Shown here: piece after piece, positions 8,709-17,094 of the stretch
How the letters are laid out: the number at the start of each line of letters is the position of its first letter
How positions within the stretch are numbered: the first letter of the stretch is position 1
Translations under genes and position numbers: made by a program
The notes under the pieces: generated by a model
The model's input: only the letters and a program-made list of their open reading frames with translations
What the model was told of the DNA's origin: nothing
Databases searched by the model: none
Origin: Flavobacterium rivuli WB 3.3-2 = DSM 21788
GTDB lineage: Bacteria; Bacteroidota; Bacteroidia; Flavobacteriales; Flavobacteriaceae
Length of the DNA: 64,000 nt
Assembly: GCF_000378485.1 (NCBI RefSeq)
Contig: NZ_KB899967.1
Span: forward strand, 434,001 to 498,000
Direction of reading: 5' to 3'

Positions 8709-9776
8709 ATGGCTCATAATATTAAACCCGGTGTAGCCACCGGAGATCAGGTACAGGAGATATTTAATTATGCCAAAGAGAAGGGCTTTGCGCTTCCGGC
8801 AGTAAATGTAACAGGGTCTAACACTATTAACGGTGTATTAGAAACTGCAGCAAAACTTAAAGCCCCGGTAATTATCCAGTTCTCAAACGGCGGATCTATA
8901 TTTAATGCCGGCAAAAGCCTTTCTAACGAGGGTCAGCAGGCAGCTATACTTGGAGCCATTGCAGGCGCTAAACACATACACACACTTGCAGAAGCTTACG
9001 GAGCTACTGTAATATTACATACAGACCATTGCGCAAAAAAACTTTTGCCATGGGTAGACGGGCTTCTTGATGCCAGCGAAAAACATTTTGCCGAAACAGG
9101 AAAACCATTATTCAGCTCGCACATGCTGGATCTTAGCGAAGAGCCTCTTGAAGAGAACATTGAAATCTCTGTAGAGTACCTTAAAAGAATGAGCAAAATG
9201 GGCATGACCCTTGAAATTGAACTTGGTATTACAGGTGGTGAAGAAGATGGTGTTGACAACAGCGATGTAGACAGCTCTAAACTTTACACACAGCCGGAAG
9301 AAGTAGCAGAGGTTTATGAGGCGCTTAAAGCGGTATCTGATAAATTTACTATTGCTGCTGCGTTTGGTAACGTACACGGTGTATACAAACCGGGTAACGT
9401 AAAACTTACTCCAAAAATACTTAAAAACTCTCAGGAGTACGTTCAGCAAAAATACAACACAGGCCACAACCCTATCGATTTCGTTTTCCACGGAGGATCG
9501 GGTTCTACACAGGAAGAAATTACAGAAGCTATTTCTTACGGTGTTGTAAAAATGAATATTGATACCGATCTTCAGTTTGCCTTTACAGAAGGTATCCGTG
9601 ATTATATGGTAAAAAATATCGATTACCTAAAAACACAAATAGGTAGTCCGGACGGTGCTGAGTCTCCTAACAAAAAACATTATGACCCACGCAAATGGGT
9701 TCGCGAAGGCGAAGTTACCTTTAATACAAGGCTGGAGCAGGCTTTTGCCGATCTTAACAACGTTAATACTCTATAG
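8709..9776 (+). CDS. fbaA: class II fructose-bisphosphate aldolase
   Basis: Zn-dependent aldolase of 355 residues that cleaves fructose-1,6-bisphosphate into dihydroxyacetone phosphate and glyceraldehyde-3-phosphate in glycolysis, or the reverse in gluconeogenesis. It belongs to the longer class IIA type. Key parts are ALPAVNVTGSNTINGVLE near the N-terminus, the zinc/catalytic segment ILHTDHCAKKLLPW with the catalytic Asp and a metal His, the LEIELGITGGEEDG block, AAFGNVHGVYKPG with another metal His, and the phosphate-binding FHGGSGSTQEEI and MNIDTDLQ segments. Its own promoter motif suggests independent expression. Confidence 0.97.
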   Translation: MAHNIKPGVATGDQVQEIFNYAKEKGFALPAVNVTGSNTINGVLETAAKLKAPVIIQFSNGGSIFNAGKSLSNEGQQAAILGAIAGAKHIHTLAEAYGATVILHTDHCAKKLLPWVDGLLDASEKHFAETGKPLFSSHMLDLSEEPLEENIEISVEYLKRMSKMGMTLEIELGITGGEEDGVDNSDVDSSKLYTQPEEVAEVYEALKAVSDKFTIAAAFGNVHGVYKPGNVKLTPKILKNSQEYVQQKYNTGHNPIDFVFHGGSGSTQEEITEAISYGVVKMNIDTDLQFAFTEGIRDYMVKNIDYLKTQIGSPDGAESPNKKHYDPRKWVREGEVTFNTRLEQAFADLNNVNTL

Positions 9777-9781
9777 TTGCC

Positions 9782-9840
9782 GGTTGTTAGTTATTGGTTG
9801 TTGGGTTTTTCTAACAACCATCAACCAATAACTAACAACC
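9782..9840. repeat. 19-bp inverted repeat between fbaA and accD
   Basis: GGTTGTTAGTTATTGGTTG (9782-9800) is perfectly complemented by CAACCAATAACTAACAACC (9822-9840) across a 21-base loop. A nested copy of CTAACAACC (9811-9819) in the loop can pair alternatively with the first arm. There is no U-tract directly after the hairpin. It could stabilise or attenuate the fbaA transcript before accD. Confidence 0.85.
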
Positions 9841-9864
9841 ATTAATCAGAATAAGGAATAAAAT

Positions 9865-10719
9865 ATGGCTTGGTTTAAAAGAACAGAAAAAGGGATACAA
9901 ACACCAACCGAAGATAAAAGAGATGTGCCTAAAGGTTTATGGTACAAATCGCCTACCGGTAAAATTGTTGATGCAGATGAGCTTGCCAGGAATTTTTATG
10001 TTAGCCCCGAAGACGGCTACCATGTAAGGATAGGCAGCAAGGAGTATTTTAATATACTGTTTGACGATAACGAGTTTACAGAGATCAATGCTAATATAAC
10101 CTCTAAGGACCCCCTTAAGTTTGTTGATACCAAAAAATATGGCGACCGCCTTAAGGATGCCATGGAGAAAACAAAACTTAAAGACGCCGTGCGAACTGCC
10201 GTGGGCAAATCTAAAGGGAAAGACCTTGTTGTTGCCTGTATGGATTTTGCCTTTATAGGCGGGTCTATGGGTGCCGTAGTGGGCGAAAAGATTGCACGCG
10301 CTATAGACCACTCTATTAAAAACAACATCCCGTTCCTGATGATATCAAAATCGGGTGGAGCAAGGATGATGGAAGCGGCTTACTCGCTAATGCAGCTTGC
10401 CAAAACGTCGGCTAAACTGGCACAGCTTGCCGAGGCTAAAATACCGTACATATCATTATGTACAGACCCTACAACGGGTGGTACAACAGCATCGTATGCT
10501 ATGCTTGGCGACATCAACATCTCTGAGCCCGGAGCCCTTATAGGCTTTGCCGGCCCAAGGGTGGTAAAAGATACTACAGGCAAAGAGCTGCCGGAAGGTT
10601 TCCAGACGGCAGAGTTTGTTATGGAGCACGGTTTCCTGGATTTTATAACCCCAAGAAAAGACCTTAAGGACAAAGTAAATCTTTACCTCGATTTAGTTTT
10701 AAATCAACCGGTACGATAA
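9865..10719 (+). CDS. accD: acetyl-CoA carboxylase carboxyltransferase subunit beta
   Basis: Beta half of the carboxyltransferase that makes malonyl-CoA, the first step of fatty acid synthesis; 284 residues. The crotonase-fold core is clear: [75 protein letters not shown] and [10 protein letters not shown]. Compared with E. coli AccD, the N-terminal part that normally carries a four-cysteine zinc ribbon reads [18 protein letters not shown] then [14 protein letters not shown] and contains no cysteine at all. The gene ends just before an intrinsic terminator. Confidence 0.95.
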   Translation: MAWFKRTEKGIQTPTEDKRDVPKGLWYKSPTGKIVDADELARNFYVSPEDGYHVRIGSKEYFNILFDDNEFTEINANITSKDPLKFVDTKKYGDRLKDAMEKTKLKDAVRTAVGKSKGKDLVVACMDFAFIGGSMGAVVGEKIARAIDHSIKNNIPFLMISKSGGARMMEAAYSLMQLAKTSAKLAQLAEAKIPYISLCTDPTTGGTTASYAMLGDINISEPGALIGFAGPRVVKDTTGKELPEGFQTAEFVMEHGFLDFITPRKDLKDKVNLYLDLVLNQPVR

Positions 10720-10726
10720 TATCTAA

Positions 10727-10760
10727 TCCCGACCTTGAGAGAGTGTCGGGATTTTTTTTT
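10727..10760 (+). terminator. intrinsic terminator after accD
   Basis: TCCCGAC (10727-10733) pairs with GTCGGGA (10745-10751) and is followed by nine T residues (10752-10760), seven bases after the accD stop. This is a classic rho-independent terminator. Confidence 0.9.
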
Positions 10761-10826
10761 AGTTCGTTTTTTATATGTAGTATATGTATATATAGTCCAA
10801 TCTATAAAAAATGTCATCATTTAGAG

Positions 10827-10949
10827 ACACACCCCTAACCCCTCTCAAGAGGGGAACCAGCTACACTCGGCTGTTAAGAGCGACCGTATTTCAGACGTTT
10901 GAGTGAGCACAATTGAGTGTTCCCCTCTTGAGAGGGGTTAGGGGTGTGT
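10827..10949. repeat. long inverted repeat with 30-bp perfect arms
   Basis: The left arm (10827-10856) begins ACACACCCCTAACCCCTCTC and is the exact reverse complement of the right arm (10920-10949). Each arm also contains a small internal palindrome (CCCCTCTCAAGAGGGG). The 63-base spacer contains AGCTACACTCG and TGTTAA, which recur near 27.2 kb. No open reading frame or transposase is present, so it may be a non-autonomous or REP-like element. It lies in the gap of about 410 bases between accD and the convergent gene at 11134. Confidence 0.85.
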
Positions 10950-10990
10950 TGCACAGGATAATTATAACAAATAGAAATGATTTAACTATA

Positions 10991-11098
10991 TCTTTTCTTT
11001 TGTCTTGAAACAAAAGAAACAATCCTGATAGCTATCGGGACAAGGCTCTAACTTCTTTTGCTACAAAATATAAGCTTCAGCTAAAAGATTTGAACTCG
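10991..11098 (+). repeat. dispersed intergenic repeat, copy 1
   Basis: The segment contains CTTTTGTCTTGAAACAAAAG, then AAGGCTCTAACTTCTTTTGC and TACAAAATATAAGCTTC. The same elements appear in the same order at 21618-21710 and, reversed, at 27303-27443. This copy is interrupted by a TCCTGATAGCTATCGGGA palindrome at 11023-11040. All three copies lie between genes. Confidence 0.75.
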
Positions 11099-11133
11099 CT
11101 GGGATGTAAACTTCTGTACAAAGAATCGCTTCC

Positions 11134-11583
11134 TTAAATAATAGTTTTGACATCTATCCCATTAGCACCTTCAATATCCACCTTGTATAAAGTATTGCTT
11201 ATCAAAGTAAATATTTCTACAGGCAGCGTGTCTGCCAATAAAGGATTGGCTGGTTTCGCTACCAAATGATAGTTTGTATCCCGAAAATTATTTGCAGTAG
11301 TTTTATCAAAAGTATAGAGCCCGCGCTTAGCCATGAAAATAAAATCTTCAAGATAATCGTTTGTAATAACGGTAGTTTTTATTGATTCAAGTTCAAGATT
11401 TAGTAGTACTTCGCTGGTTTCGGGTATGTTTTTAAAGTAAGACCATAACAGCCCCAACTTTTCATCCAGGTAAGCAACAGAGCCAGGCAGCTTTCCCGCC
11501 CCGGATGCAACGAACCCAATTTTATTACCGCTTACAAAGAACCAGTTAATATCGGAAGTTTCCTGTTTAATTTCTGAAATCAT
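11134..11583 (-). CDS. hypothetical protein, orphan
   Basis: A 149-residue soluble protein without signal peptide or recognised domain. It contains NWFFVSGNKIGFVASGAGKLP and a middle region rich in charged residues (LNLELESIKTTVITNDYLEDFIF is one stretch). It is convergent with accD and the first of several small minus-strand genes in a variable patch that ends before the MacB-like permease. No function can be assigned; an immunity-like or accessory role is possible from context only. Confidence 0.55.
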   Translation of the reverse strand: MISEIKQETSDINWFFVSGNKIGFVASGAGKLPGSVAYLDEKLGLLWSYFKNIPETSEVLLNLELESIKTTVITNDYLEDFIFMAKRGLYTFDKTTANNFRDTNYHLVAKPANPLLADTLPVEIFTLISNTLYKVDIEGANGIDVKTII

Positions 11584-11685
11584 AAATTATCTTACTTTTT
11601 AATAAAGACCTTTATTTCAATCGGCATGAGTAACAAAGGGATTTGGCTGCACGAGCCTGAGGCTCGCGCTAGCAGCGGGATTATT

Positions 11686-12125
11686 CTACAACTGCATATT
11701 TGACTTAACTATTTTGGATAGCGTACCTTCATATACATTAAAAATTAAAACAATGTTATTGCTAACAATTTTTACCATCAAATATTGAGTATCTACACTT
11801 TTAATTGCAGTCCATTTTATAAAGTTGTCATTTAAGAAATATAAAATTTCATGGATTTTTTACCGTCTAATACGTAGTGTTCGCCCTCGTTCTTAAATAC
11901 TACGTTAACTGATAATTTATCGAAATCTATACCAATCTCATCAATTATCTCGTTACAGAATCCCCACCGATATCAATCGGGCATATAGTAATATTCGTAG
12001 TGTTCATGACCAATTAGTGTAAGACCATCAAAATTTAATTTGTTTTTCAATTCTGCAATACTATCGCCTATATTAATTCCATATAATGAATCATCATTTA
12101 AAAACCAATCTGTTATATCATACAT
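11686..12125 (-). pseudogene. decayed gene with a nonsense codon and a frameshift
   Basis: Reading the minus strand from ATG at 12125 gives 50 residues (start MYDITDWFLNDDSLYGINIG), then an in-frame TGA at 11973-11975, then a further open stretch (YRWGFCNEIIDEIGIDF...HYVLDGKK). At the T-run 11856-11861 (A6 on the coding strand) the frame must shift, as if one A were lost, after which it continues IHEILYFLNDNFIKW... to a TAG at 11686-11688. Repairing both lesions gives one continuous protein of 146 residues. It has no recognised domain. The T-run also allows a sequencing error for the frameshift, but not for the TGA. Confidence 0.7.
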
Positions 12126-12136
12126 AAAATTATATA

Positions 12137-12568
12137 TTAAAATTTTCGCATCACAAAATAGAATGCCACTAAAACCAGAAATAACAGTATACTCACTATT
12201 ATCCCTGTAGTATTTTTTATTGTGTTGCTTCTATACAATTTGTATGCAATGAATGACTCCACAACTCTAACAAGAATTAAACCCAGTGTCAAACTACATT
12301 TATTGTAATTGTAAACCGGATAATCTATACATGATAAACAAATTGCAGTAACAACTAAAACCAGATTTATCTTAAGAATATCCTTAAGTAAATAGAAAAA
12401 GATATAAGTGGATAAACCTAAAACGGCGTGGCTAACTAAAACTATAAATTCGGCCCAACCTAAAGCTGCCGGAGCCATATTTAGTAACCTCTTTGATACT
12501 GGAACAAAGTTAATAAATGCAAGAGTTAACAGGGATATGGCAGTTATCAATTTAAAAAATCTACTCAT
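12137..12568 (-). CDS. hypothetical integral membrane protein
   Basis: A 143-residue protein with about four or five transmembrane segments (SRFFKLITAISLLTLAFINF at the start, then around residues 32-50, 58-77, 88-104 and 119-137). I chose ATG 12568 because it begins at the first basic/hydrophobic segment; an upstream ATG at 12592 would add eight residues. It lies 11 bases upstream (in transcription order) of the pseudogene. Function unknown. Confidence 0.55.
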   Translation of the reverse strand: MSRFFKLITAISLLTLAFINFVPVSKRLLNMAPAALGWAEFIVLVSHAVLGLSTYIFFYLLKDILKINLVLVVTAICLSCIDYPVYNYNKCSLTLGLILVRVVESFIAYKLYRSNTIKNTTGIIVSILLFLVLVAFYFVMRKF

Positions 12569-12668
12569 ACTTAGTCCCGAAGTTATATGCAATTATTTCT
12601 ATTTAGCTAAAATTTCCTGAAAAATGAAGGATTAGACCCGTTATGCCACGTTATTCAATGATATTATT

Positions 12669-13022
12669 CTAAAAATTCACTACCTCGCACGTAACTTCGG
12701 AAGCCACGAAGCGCAACACAATATACCTGTCATCAATAGTATTAATAATCATTTCTAAAAATTCATTAGAATGTACAATATGTAGTAGTAAACTAAAAAT
12801 CCCTATATGCTTATCTAAATTAAAGAATATATCATCATTATAAACTTTACTTTTTGCCTCTTTCCAGTTACCAATTACACAGCAGCAGTTTTGTTCTACA
12901 TAGTCTCCGGATTGTACATCATGATAACCGGGAAAGTAGATTTCTATTTTCTTTCTGTCAATATCATAGCAGAATTTGCTGACAGGTATATCGCTAAAGG
13001 AAGCTTCTATTTTAATATTCAT
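12669..13022 (-). CDS. hypothetical small soluble protein
   Basis: A 117-residue protein (MNIKIEASFSDIPVSKFCYD...). It looks like a compact alpha/beta protein with strands IEIYFPGYHDVQSGDYVEQN and YIVLRFVASEVTCEVVNF, a size and style seen in immunity-type proteins, but no family was recognised. I chose ATG 13022 over an in-frame start at 13064 because the longer version would enter the coding region of the neighbouring permease gene. Confidence 0.55.
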   Translation of the reverse strand: MNIKIEASFSDIPVSKFCYDIDRKKIEIYFPGYHDVQSGDYVEQNCCCVIGNWKEAKSKVYNDDIFFNLDKHIGIFSLLLHIVHSNEFLEMIINTIDDRYIVLRFVASEVTCEVVNF

Positions 13023-13053
13023 CTTACGATTTTTAACAGCACCTAATCTCTGC

Positions 13054-14307
13054 TTACATCCCACTCCTTATCGCCTCTACTGGGTCGAGTCTTGCAGCAG
13101 ATATAGCTGGCAGTATACCCGATATTAAACCTATACCTACAGACAGCCCTGTGCCAAGAAGTATATTGCCGGCACTTAGTATAAATTCAAAATCGAAGGC
13201 TTTGGTTATTAGTGTGCCCCCGCCCCACACCATCAGGATGCCTATGGCACCGCCTATTAGGGAGAGTATAACAGCTTCGAACAAAAACTGCATAAGTATA
13301 AAACGGTTTTTAGCCCCAAGCGATTTCTGGATGCCTATTATACCCGTGCGCTCCTTAACCGAAACGAACATGATATTGGCAATACCAAATCCGCCCACAA
13401 GTAGCGAGAACCCGCTTATTATCCAGCCTACTAAATTAAGCATACTTACAATACCGTCTATAAAATCAGTGAAAGATGATAATATGTCTATCATAAAATT
13501 GCTGTCCTCCCCTGCCTTTATACCGCGGTAGTTGCGCAGTTTTTGGGTAACCTCTGCTTTAGATGCCTCCGGGTCGGCGCCTTTAAGGGGCTTTATAAGT
13601 ATAATGGGCGTTAGCGACGTATTGTTGTCGCCATACAGCCTGCGTAAAAAATTAACCGGCAGCATGACCGATGTATCGTTGCTGGGCATGCCCATACTGG
13701 CTGCACCCTGTTTTTTAAGCACACCTATTACCGTAAAGCGCTGGCCATACATGCGTATTTTTTTTCCTATGGGGTTACTGCTGCCAAAAAGCGTTTGGGC
13801 AATTTCGTACCCTATAACCGCCACGGCACTACCGGAGTTCGATTCAGATTCCGTATAAAACCTCCCGTCTACAATTTCAACCGACTCTATATCGGCAATT
13901 TCATAAGATGACGGTTTAGCATTTACCCCCGTAGCCGATTTATCTTCGTACTTAATATTTATAGACGGCGCAAACATTTGGAAAGCCATTGTTTGCACGC
14001 TGGTAACATTATTTTTAAGGTACTGGTATTCTTCATATTTAACATTAGGGAACTGCTGCACTTTCCACCGTGGTATATCTGTAGGGGCAAAAGAAAAACG
14101 CTTAAGGTACATGGTGTTTTTATCTACCTTGCTAAGGTCTTTTTTTATTTTATGGTCCAGGGAATCTACAGCCGCAAGTACGGCAATTATAGAGAAGATG
14201 CCTATGGTAACGCCAAGCAGCGACAGGAACGTGCGCAACTTATTATTAGTAAGGGCGTTCATGGCAAAGGCAAAGCTTTCTGAGAGCAGGCGCAGGTAGA
14301 GAAACAT
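13054..14307 (-). CDS. ABC transporter permease, MacB/FtsX type
   Basis: A 417-residue permease. The N-terminal segment (LRTFLSLLGVTIGIFSIIAV) is the first transmembrane helix of MacB-type permeases, followed by a large periplasmic core domain of about 220 residues and a C-terminal FtsX domain with three helices (NLVGWIISGFSLLVGGFGIA and later segments) including the ERTGIIGIQKSLGAKN motif and the typical end ARLDPVEAIRSGM. Such proteins work with an ATPase and often move lipoproteins, peptides or drugs or act mechanically; no ATPase gene is adjacent. An in-frame start at 14373 is possible but the helix begins naturally at 14307. Confidence 0.88.
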   Translation of the reverse strand: MFLYLRLLSESFAFAMNALTNNKLRTFLSLLGVTIGIFSIIAVLAAVDSLDHKIKKDLSKVDKNTMYLKRFSFAPTDIPRWKVQQFPNVKYEEYQYLKNNVTSVQTMAFQMFAPSINIKYEDKSATGVNAKPSSYEIADIESVEIVDGRFYTESESNSGSAVAVIGYEIAQTLFGSSNPIGKKIRMYGQRFTVIGVLKKQGAASMGMPSNDTSVMLPVNFLRRLYGDNNTSLTPIILIKPLKGADPEASKAEVTQKLRNYRGIKAGEDSNFMIDILSSFTDFIDGIVSMLNLVGWIISGFSLLVGGFGIANIMFVSVKERTGIIGIQKSLGAKNRFILMQFLFEAVILSLIGGAIGILMVWGGGTLITKAFDFEFILSAGNILLGTGLSVGIGLISGILPAISAARLDPVEAIRSGM

Positions 14308-14409
14308 GTTTAAAATTGTATTGGCTTGTGTAAAATTGAGCATTTTTTTAAAATCCTGAAAACCAAAAGGCATAAAGTTTTCAATTATTTAAAATTTAGC
14401 ATACACCGG

Positions 14410-14441
14410 TTTGAATGTTAGCTTTACAATAACTACTTTTG
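14410..14441 (+). promoter_or_regulatory. promoter of purH
   Basis: TTTG at 14410-14413 and TACTTTTG at 14434-14441, spaced by 20 bases, match the Bacteroidota -33/-7 consensus. The -7 box ends 24 bases before the purH ATG at 14466. Confidence 0.7.
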
Positions 14442-14465
14442 CACCCTTATTTAAACACACAACAA

Positions 14466-15992
14466 ATGAGCACTGCAAAAACTATTTCATCTGCACTAAT
14501 ATCGGTATTCAGCAAAGACGGCTTAGAGCCTATTGTTAAGAAACTGCACGAGCAGGGCGTAACCCTATATTCTACCGGAGGTACAGAGACTTTTATTAAA
14601 GACCTGGGCATACCCGTAGTACCTGTAGAGGATGTTACCTCTTACCCGTCTATACTGGGCGGCAGGGTAAAAACCCTTCACCCCAAGGTATTTGGCGGTA
14701 TCCTTAACCGTCAGGACCATGAAGGCGACGTACAGCAAATGGCCGAATATAACATACCGCAGATAGACCTTGTTATTGTAGACCTTTACCCTTTTGAAAA
14801 AACGGTAGCATCGGGCGCATCTGAGGCCGATATTATCGAGAAAATAGACATAGGCGGCATATCTCTTATACGTGCTGCCGCTAAAAATTTTAAGGATACG
14901 GTTATTGTAGCATCTGTAGATGACTATGCATTGTTCCTTGAAACATTTACAAACAACAACGGCGCTACAACGCTTGAAGAGCGCAAACTGTTTGCTACAA
15001 AGGCATTCCACGTTTCGTCGCACTACGATACTGCCATTTTTAACTACTTTAATACCGACGATACTTTTTATAAAGAGAGTGTGGGCAGCGGCCAGGTATT
15101 GCGCTATGGCGAGAACCCGCACCAAAAAGGTTTCTTCTTTGGCGATTTTGATAAGATATTCTCTAAAGTACACGGAAAAGAGCTATCTTACAACAACCTT
15201 CTTGATGTAGATGCTGCCGTAAACCTTATTGCAGAGTTTAAAAATGACGGCCCTACATTTGCCATACTTAAACATAACAACGCCTGTGGTATTGCTACAA
15301 GAAACACTGTAAAAGAAGCGTATCTTGATGCCCTTGCGGCTGACCCTACATCGGCCTTTGGCGGTGTGCTTATTACAAATACTAAGATAGATAAGGCTGC
15401 AGCCGAAGAGATAACAAAGCTGTTTTGCGAAGTGGTAATTGCCCCTGCGTATGATGGTGATGCGTTAGCGATTATAGAAGAAAAGAAAAACAGGATCATC
15501 CTTATTCAGCACGAAACAGAGCTTCCGCTTAAACAGGTTCGCACCTGCCTTAACGGCTTGCTTGTTCAGGACAAGGATAATATTACCGATAGTAAAGAGC
15601 ACTTTACAACTGCTACCATTACTGCCCCAACAGAGCAGGAAGTTAACGACCTTGTGTTTGCATCTAAAGTGTGCAAGCATACTAAAAGTAACACTATTGT
15701 GTTTGCTAAAGATGGTCAGCTACTGGCATCGGGCACGGGCGAAACAAGCCGTGTAGATGCTTTAAGGCATGCTGTAGAAAAAGCAGCCGCAAACAATTTT
15801 AGCCTTGCCGGCGCCGTTATGGCCAGCGATGCATTTTTCCCTTTCCCGGATTGTGTAGAGCTTGCTAAAAATGCCGGAATAACATCTGTAATTCAGCCGG
15901 GCGGGTCTATAAAAGACCAGTTAAGCATTGATTATTGCAATGAAAACGGGGTGTCTATGGTATTTACCGGTACACGTCATTTCAAACATTAA
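14466..15992 (+). CDS. purH: bifunctional AICAR transformylase / IMP cyclohydrolase
   Basis: Last two steps of purine synthesis: formylation of AICAR with 10-formyl-THF, then ring closure to IMP. The protein has 508 residues, normal for PurH. The N-terminal cyclohydrolase (MGS-like) domain shows ALISVFSKDGLEPIVKKLHE, LYSTGGTETF, and LGGRVKTLHPKVFGGIL; the C-terminal transformylase shows RYGENPHQKGFF, LKHNNACGIA, GTGETSRVDAL and SDAFFPFPDCVELA. The ATG at 14466 is chosen because it follows the promoter; an in-frame TTG at 14439 lies inside the -7 box. Confidence 0.97.
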   Translation: MSTAKTISSALISVFSKDGLEPIVKKLHEQGVTLYSTGGTETFIKDLGIPVVPVEDVTSYPSILGGRVKTLHPKVFGGILNRQDHEGDVQQMAEYNIPQIDLVIVDLYPFEKTVASGASEADIIEKIDIGGISLIRAAAKNFKDTVIVASVDDYALFLETFTNNNGATTLEERKLFATKAFHVSSHYDTAIFNYFNTDDTFYKESVGSGQVLRYGENPHQKGFFFGDFDKIFSKVHGKELSYNNLLDVDAAVNLIAEFKNDGPTFAILKHNNACGIATRNTVKEAYLDALAADPTSAFGGVLITNTKIDKAAAEEITKLFCEVVIAPAYDGDALAIIEEKKNRIILIQHETELPLKQVRTCLNGLLVQDKDNITDSKEHFTTATITAPTEQEVNDLVFASKVCKHTKSNTIVFAKDGQLLASGTGETSRVDALRHAVEKAAANNFSLAGAVMASDAFFPFPDCVELAKNAGITSVIQPGGSIKDQLSIDYCNENGVSMVFTGTRHFKH

Positions 15993-16055
15993 TTTTATTA
16001 CTTTTACAGGCTCCTAAACAAACTATAATATAAATACCTAAACCCTAAATGCCGT

Positions 16056-17084
16056 ATGGGATTTTTTGATTTCATGACCGAGGATATTGCCATTGACCTC
16101 GGAACCGCAAATACGCTTATTATCCATAATGATAAAGTTGTTATAGACAGCCCGTCTATAGTAGCGCGTGACCGCGTAAGTGGCAAAATAATAGCCGTGG
16201 GTAAGGAAGCCAACATGATGCAGGGTAAAACGCATGAGAACATTAAAACCATACGCCCCCTTAAAGATGGTGTTATAGCCGACTTTGATGCGTCTGAAAA
16301 AATGCTTACCATGTTTATAAAAAGCATTCCTGCATTAAAGAAAAAACTATTCACCCCCGCGCTACGCATGGTAGTTTGTATACCAAGCGGCATTACAGAG
16401 GTAGAGATGCGTGCTGTAAAAGAATCGTGCGAAAGGGTAAATGGTAAAGAGGTATACCTTATACATGAGCCAATGGCAGCGGCAATAGGTATTGGTATAG
16501 ACATCATGCAGCCTAAGGGTAACATGATTGTAGATATAGGTGGTGGTACTACAGAGATTGCAGTTATAGCGCTTGGCGGTATAGTATGCGACAAGTCGGT
16601 TAAAATTGCCGGCGATGTATTTACTAATGACATTGTATACTATATGCGTACCCAGCACAACCTTTTTGTGGGTGAGGGTACTGCAGAGAAAATAAAAATA
16701 TCTATAGGGGCAGCCCTGGAAGATCTTGAAACACCTCCGGAAGACCTGTCTGTACAGGGGCGTGACCTTTTAACAGGTAAACCTAAACAGGTAGAGGTAT
16801 CGTACCGCGAGATTGCTAAGGCGCTTGACAAATCGATACAGCGCATTGAAGATGCGGTTATGGAAACACTATCGCAAACACCGCCGGAGCTTGCAGCAGA
16901 TATTTACAATACCGGTATTTACCTTGCCGGTGGAGGATCGATGCTAAGGGGGTTGGACAAGAGGATATCTCAAAAAACAGACCTGCCGGTTTATATAGCC
17001 GAAGACCCGCTTAGGGCCGTAGTAAGGGGTACCGGAATGGCCCTGAAAAACACCGCAAAATACAGGAGCATACTTATAAAATAA
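16056..17084 (+). CDS. mreB: rod shape-determining protein MreB
   Basis: Bacterial actin homologue that forms membrane-bound filaments and directs side-wall synthesis. The 342-residue protein carries the actin-fold ATP-binding motifs: phosphate-1 DIAIDLGTANTLI near residue 10, IHEPMAAAIGIGID, phosphate-2 MIVDIGGGTTEIAVI, and the adenosine motif LAGGGSMLRGLD near the C-terminus. It heads a tight five-gene cluster (mreB-mreC-mreD-mrdA-rodA), with 10 bases to mreC and overlapping starts after that. A near-consensus TACTTTTA lies about 55 bases upstream. Confidence 0.97.
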   Translation: MGFFDFMTEDIAIDLGTANTLIIHNDKVVIDSPSIVARDRVSGKIIAVGKEANMMQGKTHENIKTIRPLKDGVIADFDASEKMLTMFIKSIPALKKKLFTPALRMVVCIPSGITEVEMRAVKESCERVNGKEVYLIHEPMAAAIGIGIDIMQPKGNMIVDIGGGTTEIAVIALGGIVCDKSVKIAGDVFTNDIVYYMRTQHNLFVGEGTAEKIKISIGAALEDLETPPEDLSVQGRDLLTGKPKQVEVSYREIAKALDKSIQRIEDAVMETLSQTPPELAADIYNTGIYLAGGGSMLRGLDKRISQKTDLPVYIAEDPLRAVVRGTGMALKNTAKYRSILIK

Positions 17085-17094
17085 TGATTAGTTC

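Noticed and set aside
10827..10949. Insertion sequence
   Set aside because: Inverted arms are present, but the spacer is only 63 bases and no transposase frame exists; reported as a repeat instead.
14439..14466. TTG start for purH giving nine extra residues
   Set aside because: The TTG lies within the -7 promoter box, so it would not be transcribed as a start codon.
14565..15173. Minus-strand frame of 202 codons inside purH
   Set aside because: It is fully antisense to a well-conserved gene, has a low-quality composition rich in Cys, Tyr and Arg, and no recognisable domain. It is a shadow of the purH codon pattern.
16004..16633. Minus-strand frame of 209 codons over the start of mreB
   Set aside because: Ser/Ile/Met/Pro-rich translation with no domain, opposite to mreB with clear actin motifs.
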